Assembly (NCBI RefSeq): GCF_002165375.2
Contig: NZ_CP032134.1
Coordinates: forward strand, 744,001 to 808,000
Reading direction: 5' to 3'
From: Acinetobacter chinensis
GTDB lineage: Bacteria > Pseudomonadota > Gammaproteobacteria > Pseudomonadales > Moraxellaceae
DNA length: 64,000 nt
The notes beneath the pieces were generated by a model, which made no database searches, was not told the DNA's origin, and saw only the letters and a list, made by a program, of their open reading frames with translations. Positions within the stretch are counted from its first letter, which is position 1. Every line of letters begins with the position of its first letter. Of the stretch, positions 9,350 through 17,675 are shown in pieces. Made by a program: the position numbers and the translations under genes.

Positions 9350-10186
9350 ATGGAACTGGTACAGAATAATAAATGTTTCGATGGTGAGCAGCGAATTTAC
9401 AGTTTCAGCTCAGAAACACTGAACGGTGAAAGCCGGTTTGGTATTTTTTTGCCACCTCAGGCACTTGATGGACAGAAGTGCCCAGCAGTGTTTTTCCTGG
9501 CGGGGCTGACCTGTACCGAAGAAACCTTTGCGCTTAAGGCACATGCACAGAAAATGGCATCTCAGCTAGGGTTGATCCTGGTGACTCCTGATACTTCTCC
9601 GCGCGGTGAAAATGTAGCAAAGGGCGATCACTGGGATATCGGTCAGGGTGCAGGTTTTTATATCAATGCAACAGAATCTCCGTGGTCAGCACATTATCAG
9701 ATGGAAAACCACATTGCTTCTGAACTGTATGATCTGATTGTCAGAAATTTTGCGGTACATACTGACAAAACAGGAATTATGGGACACAGCATGGGCGGTC
9801 ATGGTGCTTTAACACTTGCCATGAAATATCCTGAAAAATTCAGTTCAGTTTCAGCATTTGCTCCGATCTGTGCGCCATCTCAGTGTCCGTGGGGAATCAA
9901 GGCATTTACGAATTATCTGGGAAATGTCCAGGAAGTATGGGCGCAGCATGATGCTGTGGAACTGATCCAGTCCAAAGGTGCACTTTTCAGTGAAATTCTG
10001 ATTGATCAGGGACTGAAAGATCAGTTCTATGCTCAGCTTAATCCTGCACTGTTCAAGGCTGCATGTGAAAAAGCAGGTCAGAAACTTACACTGCGTGAGC
10101 ATGAGGGTTATGACCACGGCTATTATTTCATTCAGTCATTTATAGATGAACATTTACAGTTTCATGCTGTACAATTGGGTGCTTAA
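9350..10186 (+). CDS. fghA: S-formylglutathione hydrolase
   Basis: 278 residues of the esterase D family, an alpha/beta hydrolase. The nucleophile elbow is GHSMGGHGAL, and YDHGYYF near the C terminus carries the catalytic His. The FFLAGLTCTEETF segment is the oxyanion region. It releases formate and glutathione from S-formylglutathione in glutathione-dependent formaldehyde detoxification. The partner AdhC dehydrogenase is not adjacent. AAAGGA precedes the ATG. Confidence 0.95.
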   Translation: MELVQNNKCFDGEQRIYSFSSETLNGESRFGIFLPPQALDGQKCPAVFFLAGLTCTEETFALKAHAQKMASQLGLILVTPDTSPRGENVAKGDHWDIGQGAGFYINATESPWSAHYQMENHIASELYDLIVRNFAVHTDKTGIMGHSMGGHGALTLAMKYPEKFSSVSAFAPICAPSQCPWGIKAFTNYLGNVQEVWAQHDAVELIQSKGALFSEILIDQGLKDQFYAQLNPALFKAACEKAGQKLTLREHEGYDHGYYFIQSFIDEHLQFHAVQLGA

Positions 10187-10233
10187 AATTCCTGCATATT
10201 ACACATGAATTTTATATGATATAAAGAACACGG

Positions 10234-10266
10234 GCTTCTCTGTTTCGGCTGAGGAGCTTTCTTTTA
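10234..10266 (+). terminator. Terminator after fghA
   Basis: GCTTCTC/GAGGAGC stem (one G-U pair), 10-nt loop, then TTTCTTTT. Confidence 0.7.
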
Positions 10267-10320
10267 AAAGATAAATCTGAATATTAAAAATTCAACCTAA
10301 AATAAATATTAAGGTAAAAA

Positions 10321-11421
10321 ATGCAAAACACAGAACCTGGAATTATTCCTGTTGATCCATCAGTCACAACACCGCCAGTCATTCCTTCGTTTACTCATTC
10401 CTCAGGCAATGCAAAAACTTTGGGTTTTAAGTTCCATGGCAGTGCTTCTGAGTATTTCGGCATCTGGATCGTCAACATTCTGCTGACGATTGTTACGTTG
10501 AGCCTGTATGCACCCTGGGCAAAAGTCAGACGCTTACGTTATTTTTATGGCAATACTGAATTTTATAACCGTAAGTTTGATTTTACGGGTATCCCACGCA
10601 AAATCCTGATCGGTCGTCTGATTGCGATTGGACTGTATATCGGTATCTCGCTTGCTGCGGGATATTCTCCTAAAATTGCTGGAATTGGTGCACTTTTAAT
10701 CTATCTGGCTGTACCGTGGCTGTTAAGAGCAACCATCCGCTTTACTGCCAGAAACAGTAAGTATGGCAACAGCCGCTTTTACTTTGGCGGTTCAACGCTG
10801 AAAGCATATATTGTTTTCTTTTTGGCTTTATTGCTGACCATTGTGACGCTTGGGCTATTTTTCCCTGTGGCCATCTGGTTGTATAAACGCTATACCTTCA
10901 ACCACCTGTTTGCAGGTCAGCTTCCATTTACCATCCATACCAAATGGACGACTTTTATGGGAGCAGTTTATTTACCCCTGCTTGCATTTATCATTATTGT
11001 GGTGGCTTTGGTTGCTGTTTCAGGCATTTCCATGTCTTCAGGACTTGAAGCTATCGGTTCAGGTGCAATGGCTGTTTTTGGTCTGATTTATACACTGGCT
11101 ATTTTTTTCCTGTTTCCTCTGATTGCTGCACGAATTTATATTGCGACCTGGAAAAACGTGACTTTAGGCAACAGTAAGTTCGATACCAACTGTAATCAGT
11201 GGCGCTATGCCTGGATTGAAGGGACCAATATTCTTGCCCGTATTGTTTCAGTCGGTTTTTTAAGTCCATGGGCAGCGGTTCGAAGCTATCGTTATAAGGT
11301 GGACAATCTGACCCTGAATATGGTGGATGATCCCGATCAGCTGTATAACATTGCTCAGCAGGATCACAGTGCGCTGGCAGAAGAGATCAGTGATATTTTT
11401 GATCTTGATATTTCTCTGTAA
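10321..11421 (+). CDS. YjgN/DUF898-family inner membrane protein
   Basis: 366 residues with a repeated membrane unit: FHGSASEYFGIWIVNILLTI...SLYAPWAKVRRLRYFYGNTEF, then FYFGGSTLKAYIVFF...LGLFFPVAIWLYKRYTFNHLF, and a third WKNVTLG...LSPWAAVRSYRYK. This periodic pattern of hydrophobic pair plus PWA-VR-YRY is the signature of DUF898 (YjgN). The function is unknown. The M48 protease gene starts two bases after its stop, an arrangement that suggests joint function, perhaps membrane quality control. Confidence 0.87.
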   Translation: MQNTEPGIIPVDPSVTTPPVIPSFTHSSGNAKTLGFKFHGSASEYFGIWIVNILLTIVTLSLYAPWAKVRRLRYFYGNTEFYNRKFDFTGIPRKILIGRLIAIGLYIGISLAAGYSPKIAGIGALLIYLAVPWLLRATIRFTARNSKYGNSRFYFGGSTLKAYIVFFLALLLTIVTLGLFFPVAIWLYKRYTFNHLFAGQLPFTIHTKWTTFMGAVYLPLLAFIIIVVALVAVSGISMSSGLEAIGSGAMAVFGLIYTLAIFFLFPLIAARIYIATWKNVTLGNSKFDTNCNQWRYAWIEGTNILARIVSVGFLSPWAAVRSYRYKVDNLTLNMVDDPDQLYNIAQQDHSALAEEISDIFDLDISL

Positions 11422-11423
11422 AA

Positions 11424-12467
11424 ATGGAGCAAATGGATATGGTTTCATCTGTCGAAGCAGTTTTTTATGATGGCGTTGTATCCAGACCGCAGCCTGCACG
11501 GATCAGTCCTATAGATGCACAGTCTGTCCTGATCCGTTATGGTGATCAGTATGAAAATCAACGGCGTTATATGTATGAAGATATGACGCTGATTGGTGCG
11601 CTTGGCAAAATAAAACCGATCATTGAAATGAAGGATGATGCAAGGCTTGAGCTTCAGCAGGCTTTGCCTGACTGGTTTATGATTGGAAATAAAAAGACCT
11701 ACCATTCCATCTGGAAGCTTGAGCGTTCTCCCTCACTGATTCTGTTCAGTATCGTTTTTGTCGCTGTATTTGCCTTTGCTGTAGTGAAATGGGGTGTTCC
11801 TTTTGCATCCCATCATATAGCCCGTGTGTTACCTGTTGATACCATGAATCAGCTGGGTGAAGAAGCTGAAAAGCAGGTCTTCCGGATGACAGAAAAATCA
11901 ACGTTACCGGCTGCAAGACAGGAACAGATCCGTAAGCAGTATCTGGACAGTGTGGCAGAAGGGAAGCCGGCAAAGCTACTGTTTCGGGCTGGTGGTGAAA
12001 TCGGTGCAAATGCCCTGGCATTGCCAAACAATACAATTATTCTGACCGATGAACTGGTTAAACTGACCAAAGATAACCGTGAAATACTGGGTGTGCTTGC
12101 ACATGAACAGGGGCATATTGTGGAACGTCACAGCCTGCAGCAGGCGATTGCCAGTCTGGGTTTCAGTGCAATTTTAATTGCTGTCACAGGTGACAGTTCC
12201 GATCTGTTCAGTTCACTGCCGGTGGCACTTGTTGGCGCAGGTTATTCACGTGATTTTGAGTCAGAAGCTGACCTGTATGCATTAAAGCAGATGCATAAAA
12301 AGAATGTACCTGTGAAATATTTTTCAGATTTTCTACAGCGCCTGTCTGAAGAAAACAGTGAAGAGAAAAGCAGTAATGCAGTCACAGAATTTTTATCCAG
12401 CCATCCAGCAACGAAAGAGCGTATCGCACAGGTCAAAAAATTTGAAAAACAACTGCAAACGCAGTAA
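11424..12467 (+). CDS. M48-family membrane metallopeptidase
   Basis: 347 residues. An N-terminal cytosolic part of about 100 residues precedes one clear transmembrane helix (SLILFSIVFVAVFAFAVV). The M48 domain follows, with zinc motif HEQGHIVERH and the third ligand in DFESEADLYAL. It resembles HtpX/LoiP-type proteases of membrane or periplasmic quality control. It is tightly coupled to the DUF898 gene. Starts at 11424, 11433 or 11439 are all possible; GGAG at 11426 would best serve 11439. Confidence 0.88.
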   Translation: MEQMDMVSSVEAVFYDGVVSRPQPARISPIDAQSVLIRYGDQYENQRRYMYEDMTLIGALGKIKPIIEMKDDARLELQQALPDWFMIGNKKTYHSIWKLERSPSLILFSIVFVAVFAFAVVKWGVPFASHHIARVLPVDTMNQLGEEAEKQVFRMTEKSTLPAARQEQIRKQYLDSVAEGKPAKLLFRAGGEIGANALALPNNTIILTDELVKLTKDNREILGVLAHEQGHIVERHSLQQAIASLGFSAILIAVTGDSSDLFSSLPVALVGAGYSRDFESEADLYALKQMHKKNVPVKYFSDFLQRLSEENSEEKSSNAVTEFLSSHPATKERIAQVKKFEKQLQTQ

Positions 12468-12596
12468 CAGGGCAAATACAGGTTCAGCCTGAGATCGCTT
12501 TATTCATTGATTGCTGAGTCTGTATTTACATTCTGACGGACCTGGTCTGATTTGTTATAATGGAATTTATCCGATAACAGCCAGCCAGGTTTTTTC

Positions 12597-13283
12597 ATGT
12601 CCAAGCCATTCTTAATAGCCCCTTCAATACTCTCTGCCGATTTTGCCCGTCTGGGTGAAGAAGTCGACAATGTATTAGCAGCAGGTGCAGATGTTGTGCA
12701 TTTTGATGTGATGGACAACCACTATGTTCCAAACTTAACTTTTGGAGCAGGTGTGTGCAAGGCTCTGAAAAAATATGGTATTAAAGCACCGATTGATGTG
12801 CATCTCATGGTGTCACCTGTAGATCGTATGATTGGTGATTTCCTGGAAGCAGGTGCGGATATTATTACCTTCCATCCAGAAGCAACACATCATATTGACC
12901 GATCTTTACAGCTGATCAAAGATGGTGGTGCTAAAGCAGGTTTAGTATTTAACCCTGCAACACCTTTACATTATTTAGACTATGTTTTAGATAAAGTCGA
13001 TCAGGTGCTTCTGATGAGTGTGAACCCTGGTTTTGGTGGTCAGAAATTTATTCCTGGAACTCTGGATAAACTGCGTCAGGCACGCAAAATCATTGATGCC
13101 TCAGGTCGTGATATCCGTTTAGAGGTGGATGGTGGTGTAACACCGGCAAATATCCATGCAATTGCTGAAGCTGGTGCAGATATGTTTGTTGCAGGCTCAG
13201 CTATTTTTGGCAAGTCTGATTATAAAGCGGTGATTGATGAAATGCGTTCTGAACTGGCAAAAGTCGGTGCAGTGACCGTTTAG
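12597..13283 (+). CDS. rpe: Ribulose-phosphate 3-epimerase
   Basis: 228-residue TIM barrel. It begins FLIAPSILSADFARLGEEV and has HFDVMDNHYVPNLTFG, DVHLMV, MSVNPGFGGQKF and EVDGGV, which together carry the metal ligands and catalytic Asp residues of the family. It interconverts ribulose-5-phosphate and xylulose-5-phosphate in the pentose phosphate pathway. Length and start are standard. The DnaA-box-like array begins 28 bp after its stop. Confidence 0.97.
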   Translation: MSKPFLIAPSILSADFARLGEEVDNVLAAGADVVHFDVMDNHYVPNLTFGAGVCKALKKYGIKAPIDVHLMVSPVDRMIGDFLEAGADIITFHPEATHHIDRSLQLIKDGGAKAGLVFNPATPLHYLDYVLDKVDQVLLMSVNPGFGGQKFIPGTLDKLRQARKIIDASGRDIRLEVDGGVTPANIHAIAEAGADMFVAGSAIFGKSDYKAVIDEMRSELAKVGAVTV

Positions 13284-13310
13284 CATTTTTTGAATAAGTT
13301 ATTCATGAAT

Positions 13311-13367
13311 TGTGGATAACTTTGTAGATAACTCTATGGATAACCATGTTGATAAGTATATGGATAA
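13311..13367 (+). repeat. Five DnaA-box-like 9-mers at 12-bp spacing
   Basis: TGTGGATAA (13311), TGTAGATAA (13323), TATGGATAA (13335), TGTTGATAA (13347) and TATGGATAA (13359) occur in the same orientation, each exactly 12 bp after the last. The first is a perfect complement of the DnaA box TTATCCACA. The others differ at one or two positions, all within the first four bases, and keep GATAA. The 3-nt linkers vary. Confidence 0.75.
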
Positions 13368-13426
13368 GCTGAGTATAGATTAATCAAATAGCGATCAATC
13401 GTTTATCAACTCATCGTTTTATGTTT

Positions 13427-13454
13427 AAAAAGAGCTCAAATGGGCTCTTTTTTT
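13427..13454 (+). terminator. Terminator downstream of rpe and the repeat array
   Basis: AGAGC/GCTCT stem extended by flanking A and T runs, with a tail of seven T. It is the first good terminator after rpe, so the repeat array would be transcribed in the rpe 3' region. Confidence 0.8.
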
Positions 13455-13551
13455 ATGATTTAAATATTGATCTGTACTGATGGATTGTTCAGCACAGCTA
13501 TAAAAATATACTGGCTGGAAAGTATTCGGGTGTATCTGCTGTGTAAACCTG

Positions 13552-13569
13552 AATTACATTTTTGTAATT
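13552..13569. promoter_or_regulatory. Probable CopR/CusR operator of the copper operon
   Basis: Perfect 7-bp inverted repeat AATTACA/TGTAATT separated by TTTT, resembling the cop/cus box class (consensus near ATGACA-TGTCAT). It ends exactly at the -35 hexamer of the promoter below, the usual position for an OmpR-family activator. The regulator itself is not in the window. Confidence 0.6.
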
Positions 13570-13597
13570 TGCCAATCATGGTATTACAGGATATGCT
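13569..13597 (+). promoter_or_regulatory. Promoter of the copper operon
   Basis: TTGCCA, 17-nt spacer, TATGCT. It lies 36 bp upstream of the first gene of the cop cluster and abuts the inverted-repeat operator. Confidence 0.55.
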
Positions 13598-13633
13598 TAA
13601 AAGAGTTATTCATATTCGCGGATAGATTCTGAC

Positions 13634-14101
13634 GTGTTCACACAACTCTGCAAACAGGCCTGGTTTGTTTGTCTTATGGTTTTCGCCATAGGGTGGAGCA
13701 GTGTGTCTGTTGCTTCTGTAAAAACCATGCAGATCAGTATGCAGATGCAACATGAGCAGATACAGAATCAGATCGGTGTTGATCATGCAACCATGATGCA
13801 AAACATGTCAGTACAGGATATGAAACAGCATTGTGCAGATCTGGAAGCGCAGAATAATGATACTGCGCAATCTTTAACAGATTGTCATAATCAACTGATT
13901 CAATCTCAGCATGTACAACATGCGGATTGTCAAAACTGTGCCTTATTCTCTTGTCAGTCTTCAATTGTCTGGTTCAATACCGATATTCCAAAATTAGTTG
14001 TTCCGCAAGATAATTCTGAACACTACTCCCCAAAAATTTATTACCAAGCTCAGCATCTCGCAGGGCATTGGCAGGAAATTCTACGTCCTCCTAAAGCTTA
14101 A
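13634..14101 (+). CDS. Small secreted Cys/Met/His-rich protein of the cop operon
   Basis: 155 residues beginning at GTG. A hydrophobic segment (FVCLMVFAIGWSSVSVAS) looks like a signal peptide. The mature part is rich in Met, His and Gln (MQISMQMQHE, HATMMQNMSVQDMKQHC) with a Cys cluster CQNCALFSCQSS near residue 105. I do not recognise a named family. Position directly before copA and the soft-metal-ligand content suggest a periplasmic or membrane-associated copper-binding accessory protein; this is inference. It lies 54 bp before copA in the same orientation. An internal ATG at 13676 is an alternative start but would shorten the signal peptide. Confidence 0.7.
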   Translation: MFTQLCKQAWFVCLMVFAIGWSSVSVASVKTMQISMQMQHEQIQNQIGVDHATMMQNMSVQDMKQHCADLEAQNNDTAQSLTDCHNQLIQSQHVQHADCQNCALFSCQSSIVWFNTDIPKLVVPQDNSEHYSPKIYYQAQHLAGHWQEILRPPKA

Positions 14102-14155
14102 TCTGATTTTCCGAAGCATTATTTTTTAAATAAATTCAGAAATTAAGGTTGAGTT

Positions 14156-15967
14156 ATGTCTATTCAATTTTCAAAAAGCATCGTCGTCGCTGTTGCTTTA
14201 TTCTCGTCTACCTGGGGCTTTGCAGCAGTCAAGGAATATCATCTGACCATTGATGAAGGAATGGTCAATGTTACAGGCAAGTCCTTAAAACGTATCACCG
14301 TAAATGGCAAATTCCCTGCGCCTCTACTTGAATTTGAGGAAGGGGATGATGCTGTGATTCATGTACATAATAATTTAAAAAATCAGGATTCTTCGATTCA
14401 TTGGCACGGTTTGTTATTGCCAGGTTTGATGGATGGCGTACCGGGCTTTAACGGTTTTAATGGCATTAAACCGAAAGGTGATTTTGTCTATAAATTCAAA
14501 GTGCGTCAAAGCGGAACTTACTGGTATCACGCGCATTCCAAAGGTCAGGAACAGGACGGTTTATACGGTGCTTTGGTGATTTATCCTAAGGACAAGAAAC
14601 CACTTGCTGAGCATGAAAAAACTGAGCGTGACTATGTGGTGATGCTGTCGGATTTCCATGAAAAAACCAGCGACCAGATTCAAAAAGATCTGAAAATTTC
14701 CGCTGAATATTATCAGGATCAGCGTGAAACTTTGGGCGATGTATGGAAACGGGTGAAACGTGATGGTTTAAAAGCCACGTGGTCTGATCGCAAAATGTGG
14801 AATCAGATGCGCATGTTAAAAACAGACATGTCTGATGTTACAGGTTATACCTACTTGATCAATGGTAAAACGCCTGAGCAGAACTGGACAGGCATGTTTA
14901 AGCCGAATGAAAAAATGCGTCTACGTTTTATCAATGCCTCTGCGATGTCGTTCTTTGATGTGCGTATTCCAAATCTGAAAATGACGGTGGTGGGTGCAGA
15001 TGGACAGCCTGTGAAACCTGTAGCTGTGGATGAGTTCCGTGTTGGTACGGCAGAAACCTACGATGTCGTGGTTGAGCCAAAGACAGGGCATTATCAGATC
15101 GAAGCCGAGTCAATTGACCGCTCAGGTTTTGCCATTGGCACATTGCACAATGAATTAAATCCACATACGCATGGTATTCACATGCCACAAGCGCGCCCAC
15201 GTGCCATTTTAACCATGGATGATATGGGGCATGGTACTGAACATGCGGGCATGGATCATTCAAAAATGAATCATTCGAAGATGGATCATGGTGCGATGCA
15301 TGGTATGGATCATTCCAAGATGAATCATGGCGAAATGCAGGGTATGGATCATTCACAACATCAAATGCCTGCAGCAAAAACAGCACAAAAATCTGATGCA
15401 GTTGTAGAGGGTTGGGCAAATGCTGCAACGCCACAAGGTGATAAAGCCCTGCAATACAGTGATTTAAAATCGTTAACTCCACAACCTGATACCCGTGAAG
15501 CGACAAGTGAATTGGTTGTTCGTTTGGGCGGTACGATGGAACGTTATATCTGGACAATTAATGGTAAAAAATTCAGCGATGCAGAGCCATTAAAAGTGAA
15601 ATATGGCGAGCGCATCAGAATCAAATTTATCAATGACAGCATGATGGCGCACCCGATGCATTTACATGGCATGTTTATGCAACTGGAAAATGGTCAGCCT
15701 GCAGTGGATATGCCGAACAAACACACTATCGTTGTGCCACCTGCAAAAACAATGACGGCATTACTCACTGCGGATGAATTGGGTGAATGGGCGATTCACT
15801 GTCACCTGTTGTATCACATGAGCGCAGGCATGATGAATAAGCTGATCGTTGCCAATGTTTCAGAGGGTGAAACCACCACGACCCCAATTCAAAAAAATGT
15901 TTCAAACAGCAATATAGATAAAAATAGCAATGCGGTACAGCAAGGAGATCAACATGCACATTACTAA
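14156..15967 (+). CDS. copA: Copper-resistance multicopper oxidase CopA
   Basis: 603 residues. A signal peptide (about residues 1-23, ending WGFAA) is followed by three cupredoxin domains. Copper sites are clear: HWHGLLLPG, YWYHAHSKGQ, HPMHLHGMF and the T1/T2/T3 motif HCHLLYHMSAGMM. A Met/His-rich insert near residues 360-405 repeats MDHSKMNH-like units and should bind extra Cu(I). Periplasmic oxidation of Cu(I) to Cu(II) is the expected role. The chain is close to the usual CopA length. The next gene begins 14 bp before its stop. An in-frame Met-rich motif is shared with copB. Confidence 0.95.
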   Translation: MSIQFSKSIVVAVALFSSTWGFAAVKEYHLTIDEGMVNVTGKSLKRITVNGKFPAPLLEFEEGDDAVIHVHNNLKNQDSSIHWHGLLLPGLMDGVPGFNGFNGIKPKGDFVYKFKVRQSGTYWYHAHSKGQEQDGLYGALVIYPKDKKPLAEHEKTERDYVVMLSDFHEKTSDQIQKDLKISAEYYQDQRETLGDVWKRVKRDGLKATWSDRKMWNQMRMLKTDMSDVTGYTYLINGKTPEQNWTGMFKPNEKMRLRFINASAMSFFDVRIPNLKMTVVGADGQPVKPVAVDEFRVGTAETYDVVVEPKTGHYQIEAESIDRSGFAIGTLHNELNPHTHGIHMPQARPRAILTMDDMGHGTEHAGMDHSKMNHSKMDHGAMHGMDHSKMNHGEMQGMDHSQHQMPAAKTAQKSDAVVEGWANAATPQGDKALQYSDLKSLTPQPDTREATSELVVRLGGTMERYIWTINGKKFSDAEPLKVKYGERIRIKFINDSMMAHPMHLHGMFMQLENGQPAVDMPNKHTIVVPPAKTMTALLTADELGEWAIHCHLLYHMSAGMMNKLIVANVSEGETTTTPIQKNVSNSNIDKNSNAVQQGDQHAHY

Positions 15968-16313
15968 GTTATTTTCAAAAGCTGTATTGGCAAGTTCGTT
16001 ATTTTTAGTCAGTGCTTGGACGATGGCACATGAAGGACATGCGCATGGTATGCCACAGCAACATGCTGAACATCAGCATATGTCTCACCATCAAATGCCA
16101 AATCAGCAAATGCCACAAGATCATGCGATGAGTCATGCAACGATGTCAGAAGCAGAATGTACACCACATCGTCAAGGTGAGCATGCGCATATGAATGCTG
16201 CTGAACATGTAGCACATTGCCAAACAGTTCAACCGAAAAATCAAGAGGATCAAAAAGGATCAACTGATTCTAAAAATAAAAACGTGAAAGGAGATAATCA
16301 TGCACATCACTAA
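15954..16313 (+). CDS. Secreted His/Met-rich protein with a CopB-like signal peptide
   Basis: 119 residues. The start at 15954 has AAGGAG 7 nt upstream. Residues 1-27 (MHITKLFSKAVLASSLFLVSA) are nearly identical to the start of CopB in the next gene. The mature part is mostly His, Met, Gln and Glu (HEGHAHGMPQQHAEHQHMSHH) with two Cys. The last residues, NHAHH, and the stop are read from the first 14 bases of copB in another frame. It probably binds copper in the periplasm. The shared 5' segment suggests that it arose by duplication of the CopB leader; no independent family assignment is possible by eye. Confidence 0.75.
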   Translation: MHITKLFSKAVLASSLFLVSAWTMAHEGHAHGMPQQHAEHQHMSHHQMPNQQMPQDHAMSHATMSEAECTPHRQGEHAHMNAAEHVAHCQTVQPKNQEDQKGSTDSKNKNVKGDNHAHH

Positions 16314-17250
16314 GTTATTTCCAAAAACAGTATTGGCAAGTTCTTTATTTTTAGTCAGTGCTTGGGCTGTAGCACATGAGGGGCATCATTCAGATACATC
16401 GACTGAAACTCAAATGACTACGATGCCTGTAATGGATCATTCCAAAATGAACCATTCACAGATGAGTCATGAAAATATGAATGACGCATCTATGAATCAT
16501 GGCGCAATGGATCATTCACAACATCAGCAAAAAACGGCTTCAGCGACAGATCATACAGCACATCAAGGGCATGATCACCGTAAAGAACATGGCGCGCAAA
16601 TTTATGCGGTGACTACGGTGGATAATAAATGGTTGCTGAATGAAGATGGCAAGGGTGCTTTAAAATCTGAAATTGAAACCCGCATCGGGACAGATGAAAA
16701 TAAGATTTTCCTTAAAGCACATATAGATAAACATGAATCGCATGATGCTGAGTATGATTTTAAAATGCTCTACAGTCGCATGATTTCAGACTTTTGGGAT
16801 GCGCAAATCGGTGCGCGCTATCGTGTGGAAAAAGTTGAACGTGATCAGCGCGGTACTGATACAGAAGAAAAACTGGATGCTGTGATTGGCTTGCATGGAA
16901 TGGCACCGTATTTCTTTGAAACAGATGCTTATCTCTATGCAGGTGAGGACAATTATTCGGGCTTCAGTCTGGAAACTGAACGTGATTTATTGCTGACACA
17001 GAAGTTGATTTTTCAACCGTATTTGAATGTCGATGTAGTATTTTCAGATGATTCTAAATATGCCAAAAAATCAGGTTTAAGTACTGTCACAACAGGCATT
17101 GAAACCCGTTATGAGATCAGTAAAAAAGTCATGCCTTATGTGGATATTGCTTATGAATATTCCAAAGGTAATGATGCAACACCGTGGCAAGTGGAAAGTG
17201 GCTCTGAAAAGGGTTGGCTCTATGGTGCAGGGGTGAGGTTCAAATTTTGA
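16300..17250 (+). CDS. copB: Copper-resistance outer membrane protein CopB
   Basis: 316 residues. A signal peptide is followed by a His/Met-rich linker of about 75 residues (MDHSKMNHSQMSH, MNHGAMDHSQHQ) and then the CopB domain from about residue 100 (HGAQIYAVTTVDNKWLLNEDG) to the end. The domain is an outer-membrane beta-barrel ending in VRFKF with terminal Phe, the BAM signal. It works with CopA to sequester or export copper. AAAGGAG precedes the ATG, which overlaps the preceding gene by 14 bases. No obvious terminator follows within 100 bp. Confidence 0.93.
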   Translation: MHITKLFPKTVLASSLFLVSAWAVAHEGHHSDTSTETQMTTMPVMDHSKMNHSQMSHENMNDASMNHGAMDHSQHQQKTASATDHTAHQGHDHRKEHGAQIYAVTTVDNKWLLNEDGKGALKSEIETRIGTDENKIFLKAHIDKHESHDAEYDFKMLYSRMISDFWDAQIGARYRVEKVERDQRGTDTEEKLDAVIGLHGMAPYFFETDAYLYAGEDNYSGFSLETERDLLLTQKLIFQPYLNVDVVFSDDSKYAKKSGLSTVTTGIETRYEISKKVMPYVDIAYEYSKGNDATPWQVESGSEKGWLYGAGVRFKF

Positions 17251-17345
17251 TAAGTTTTTTTATATTCTTTAGGAATTAAACGTATTTTCATTAAATCTGA
17301 GTTTACACTGCCTCATATTTTATCAAAAGCTGGATTAATTTGTGT

Positions 17346-17445
17346 AGGCAGTGCCTCACTTTTCAGGGATGAAAAGTGACAAAAATCCTTTGTCAGGCAA
17401 AAGGTATGTCCATATACCTTTGCCTGACAGCGACATCCATGTCGC
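17346..17445. repeat. Intergenic element of four consecutive hairpins
   Basis: In about 100 bp: AGGC/GCCT (17346-17356), TCACTTTTCA/TGAAAAGTGA (17356-17379, perfect 10 bp), GTCAGGCAAAAGGTATG paired with CATATACCTTTGCCTGAC (17392-17428) and GCGACAT/ATGTCGC (17430-17445). No ORF is credible here. The layout looks like a dispersed REP/MITE-type element rather than a simple terminator. The rest of 17251-17675 is AT-rich and shows nothing else I can name. Confidence 0.6.
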
Positions 17446-17675
17446 CTAACGTGACAGCATCAACGGCATTGAAACCACAATTAAGAAATTTCTTATTTGG
17501 GTTAATTCAATTTCAATGATTACTGTAAGTTTTATATGTCAGGTTGTATTTATAATTTTGAACTGTTTTAGGGCTTTTATCATTAAAGCCCTAATTTTTA
17601 TAGGTGTATTTTGGGTCAAAATTTGTAAATCAGTGCTGTATTGTCCTAAAAATCAGCTATGATGAAACCATTCGC

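Noticed and set aside
15240..15360. Repeated MDHSKMNH-coding units in copA as possible mobile or phase-variable repeats
   Set aside because: Units are in-frame, degenerate at the DNA level and typical of CopA Met-rich loops.
14931..15557. 208-codon open frame on the minus strand inside copA
   Set aside because: It is antisense to a clear multicopper oxidase, has low-complexity His/Leu/Tyr text from the Met/His repeats, and has no ribosome binding site.
16009..16263. Minus-strand frame opposite the His/Met-rich protein
   Set aside because: Mirrors the repeat-rich codons; no start signal and no plausible product.
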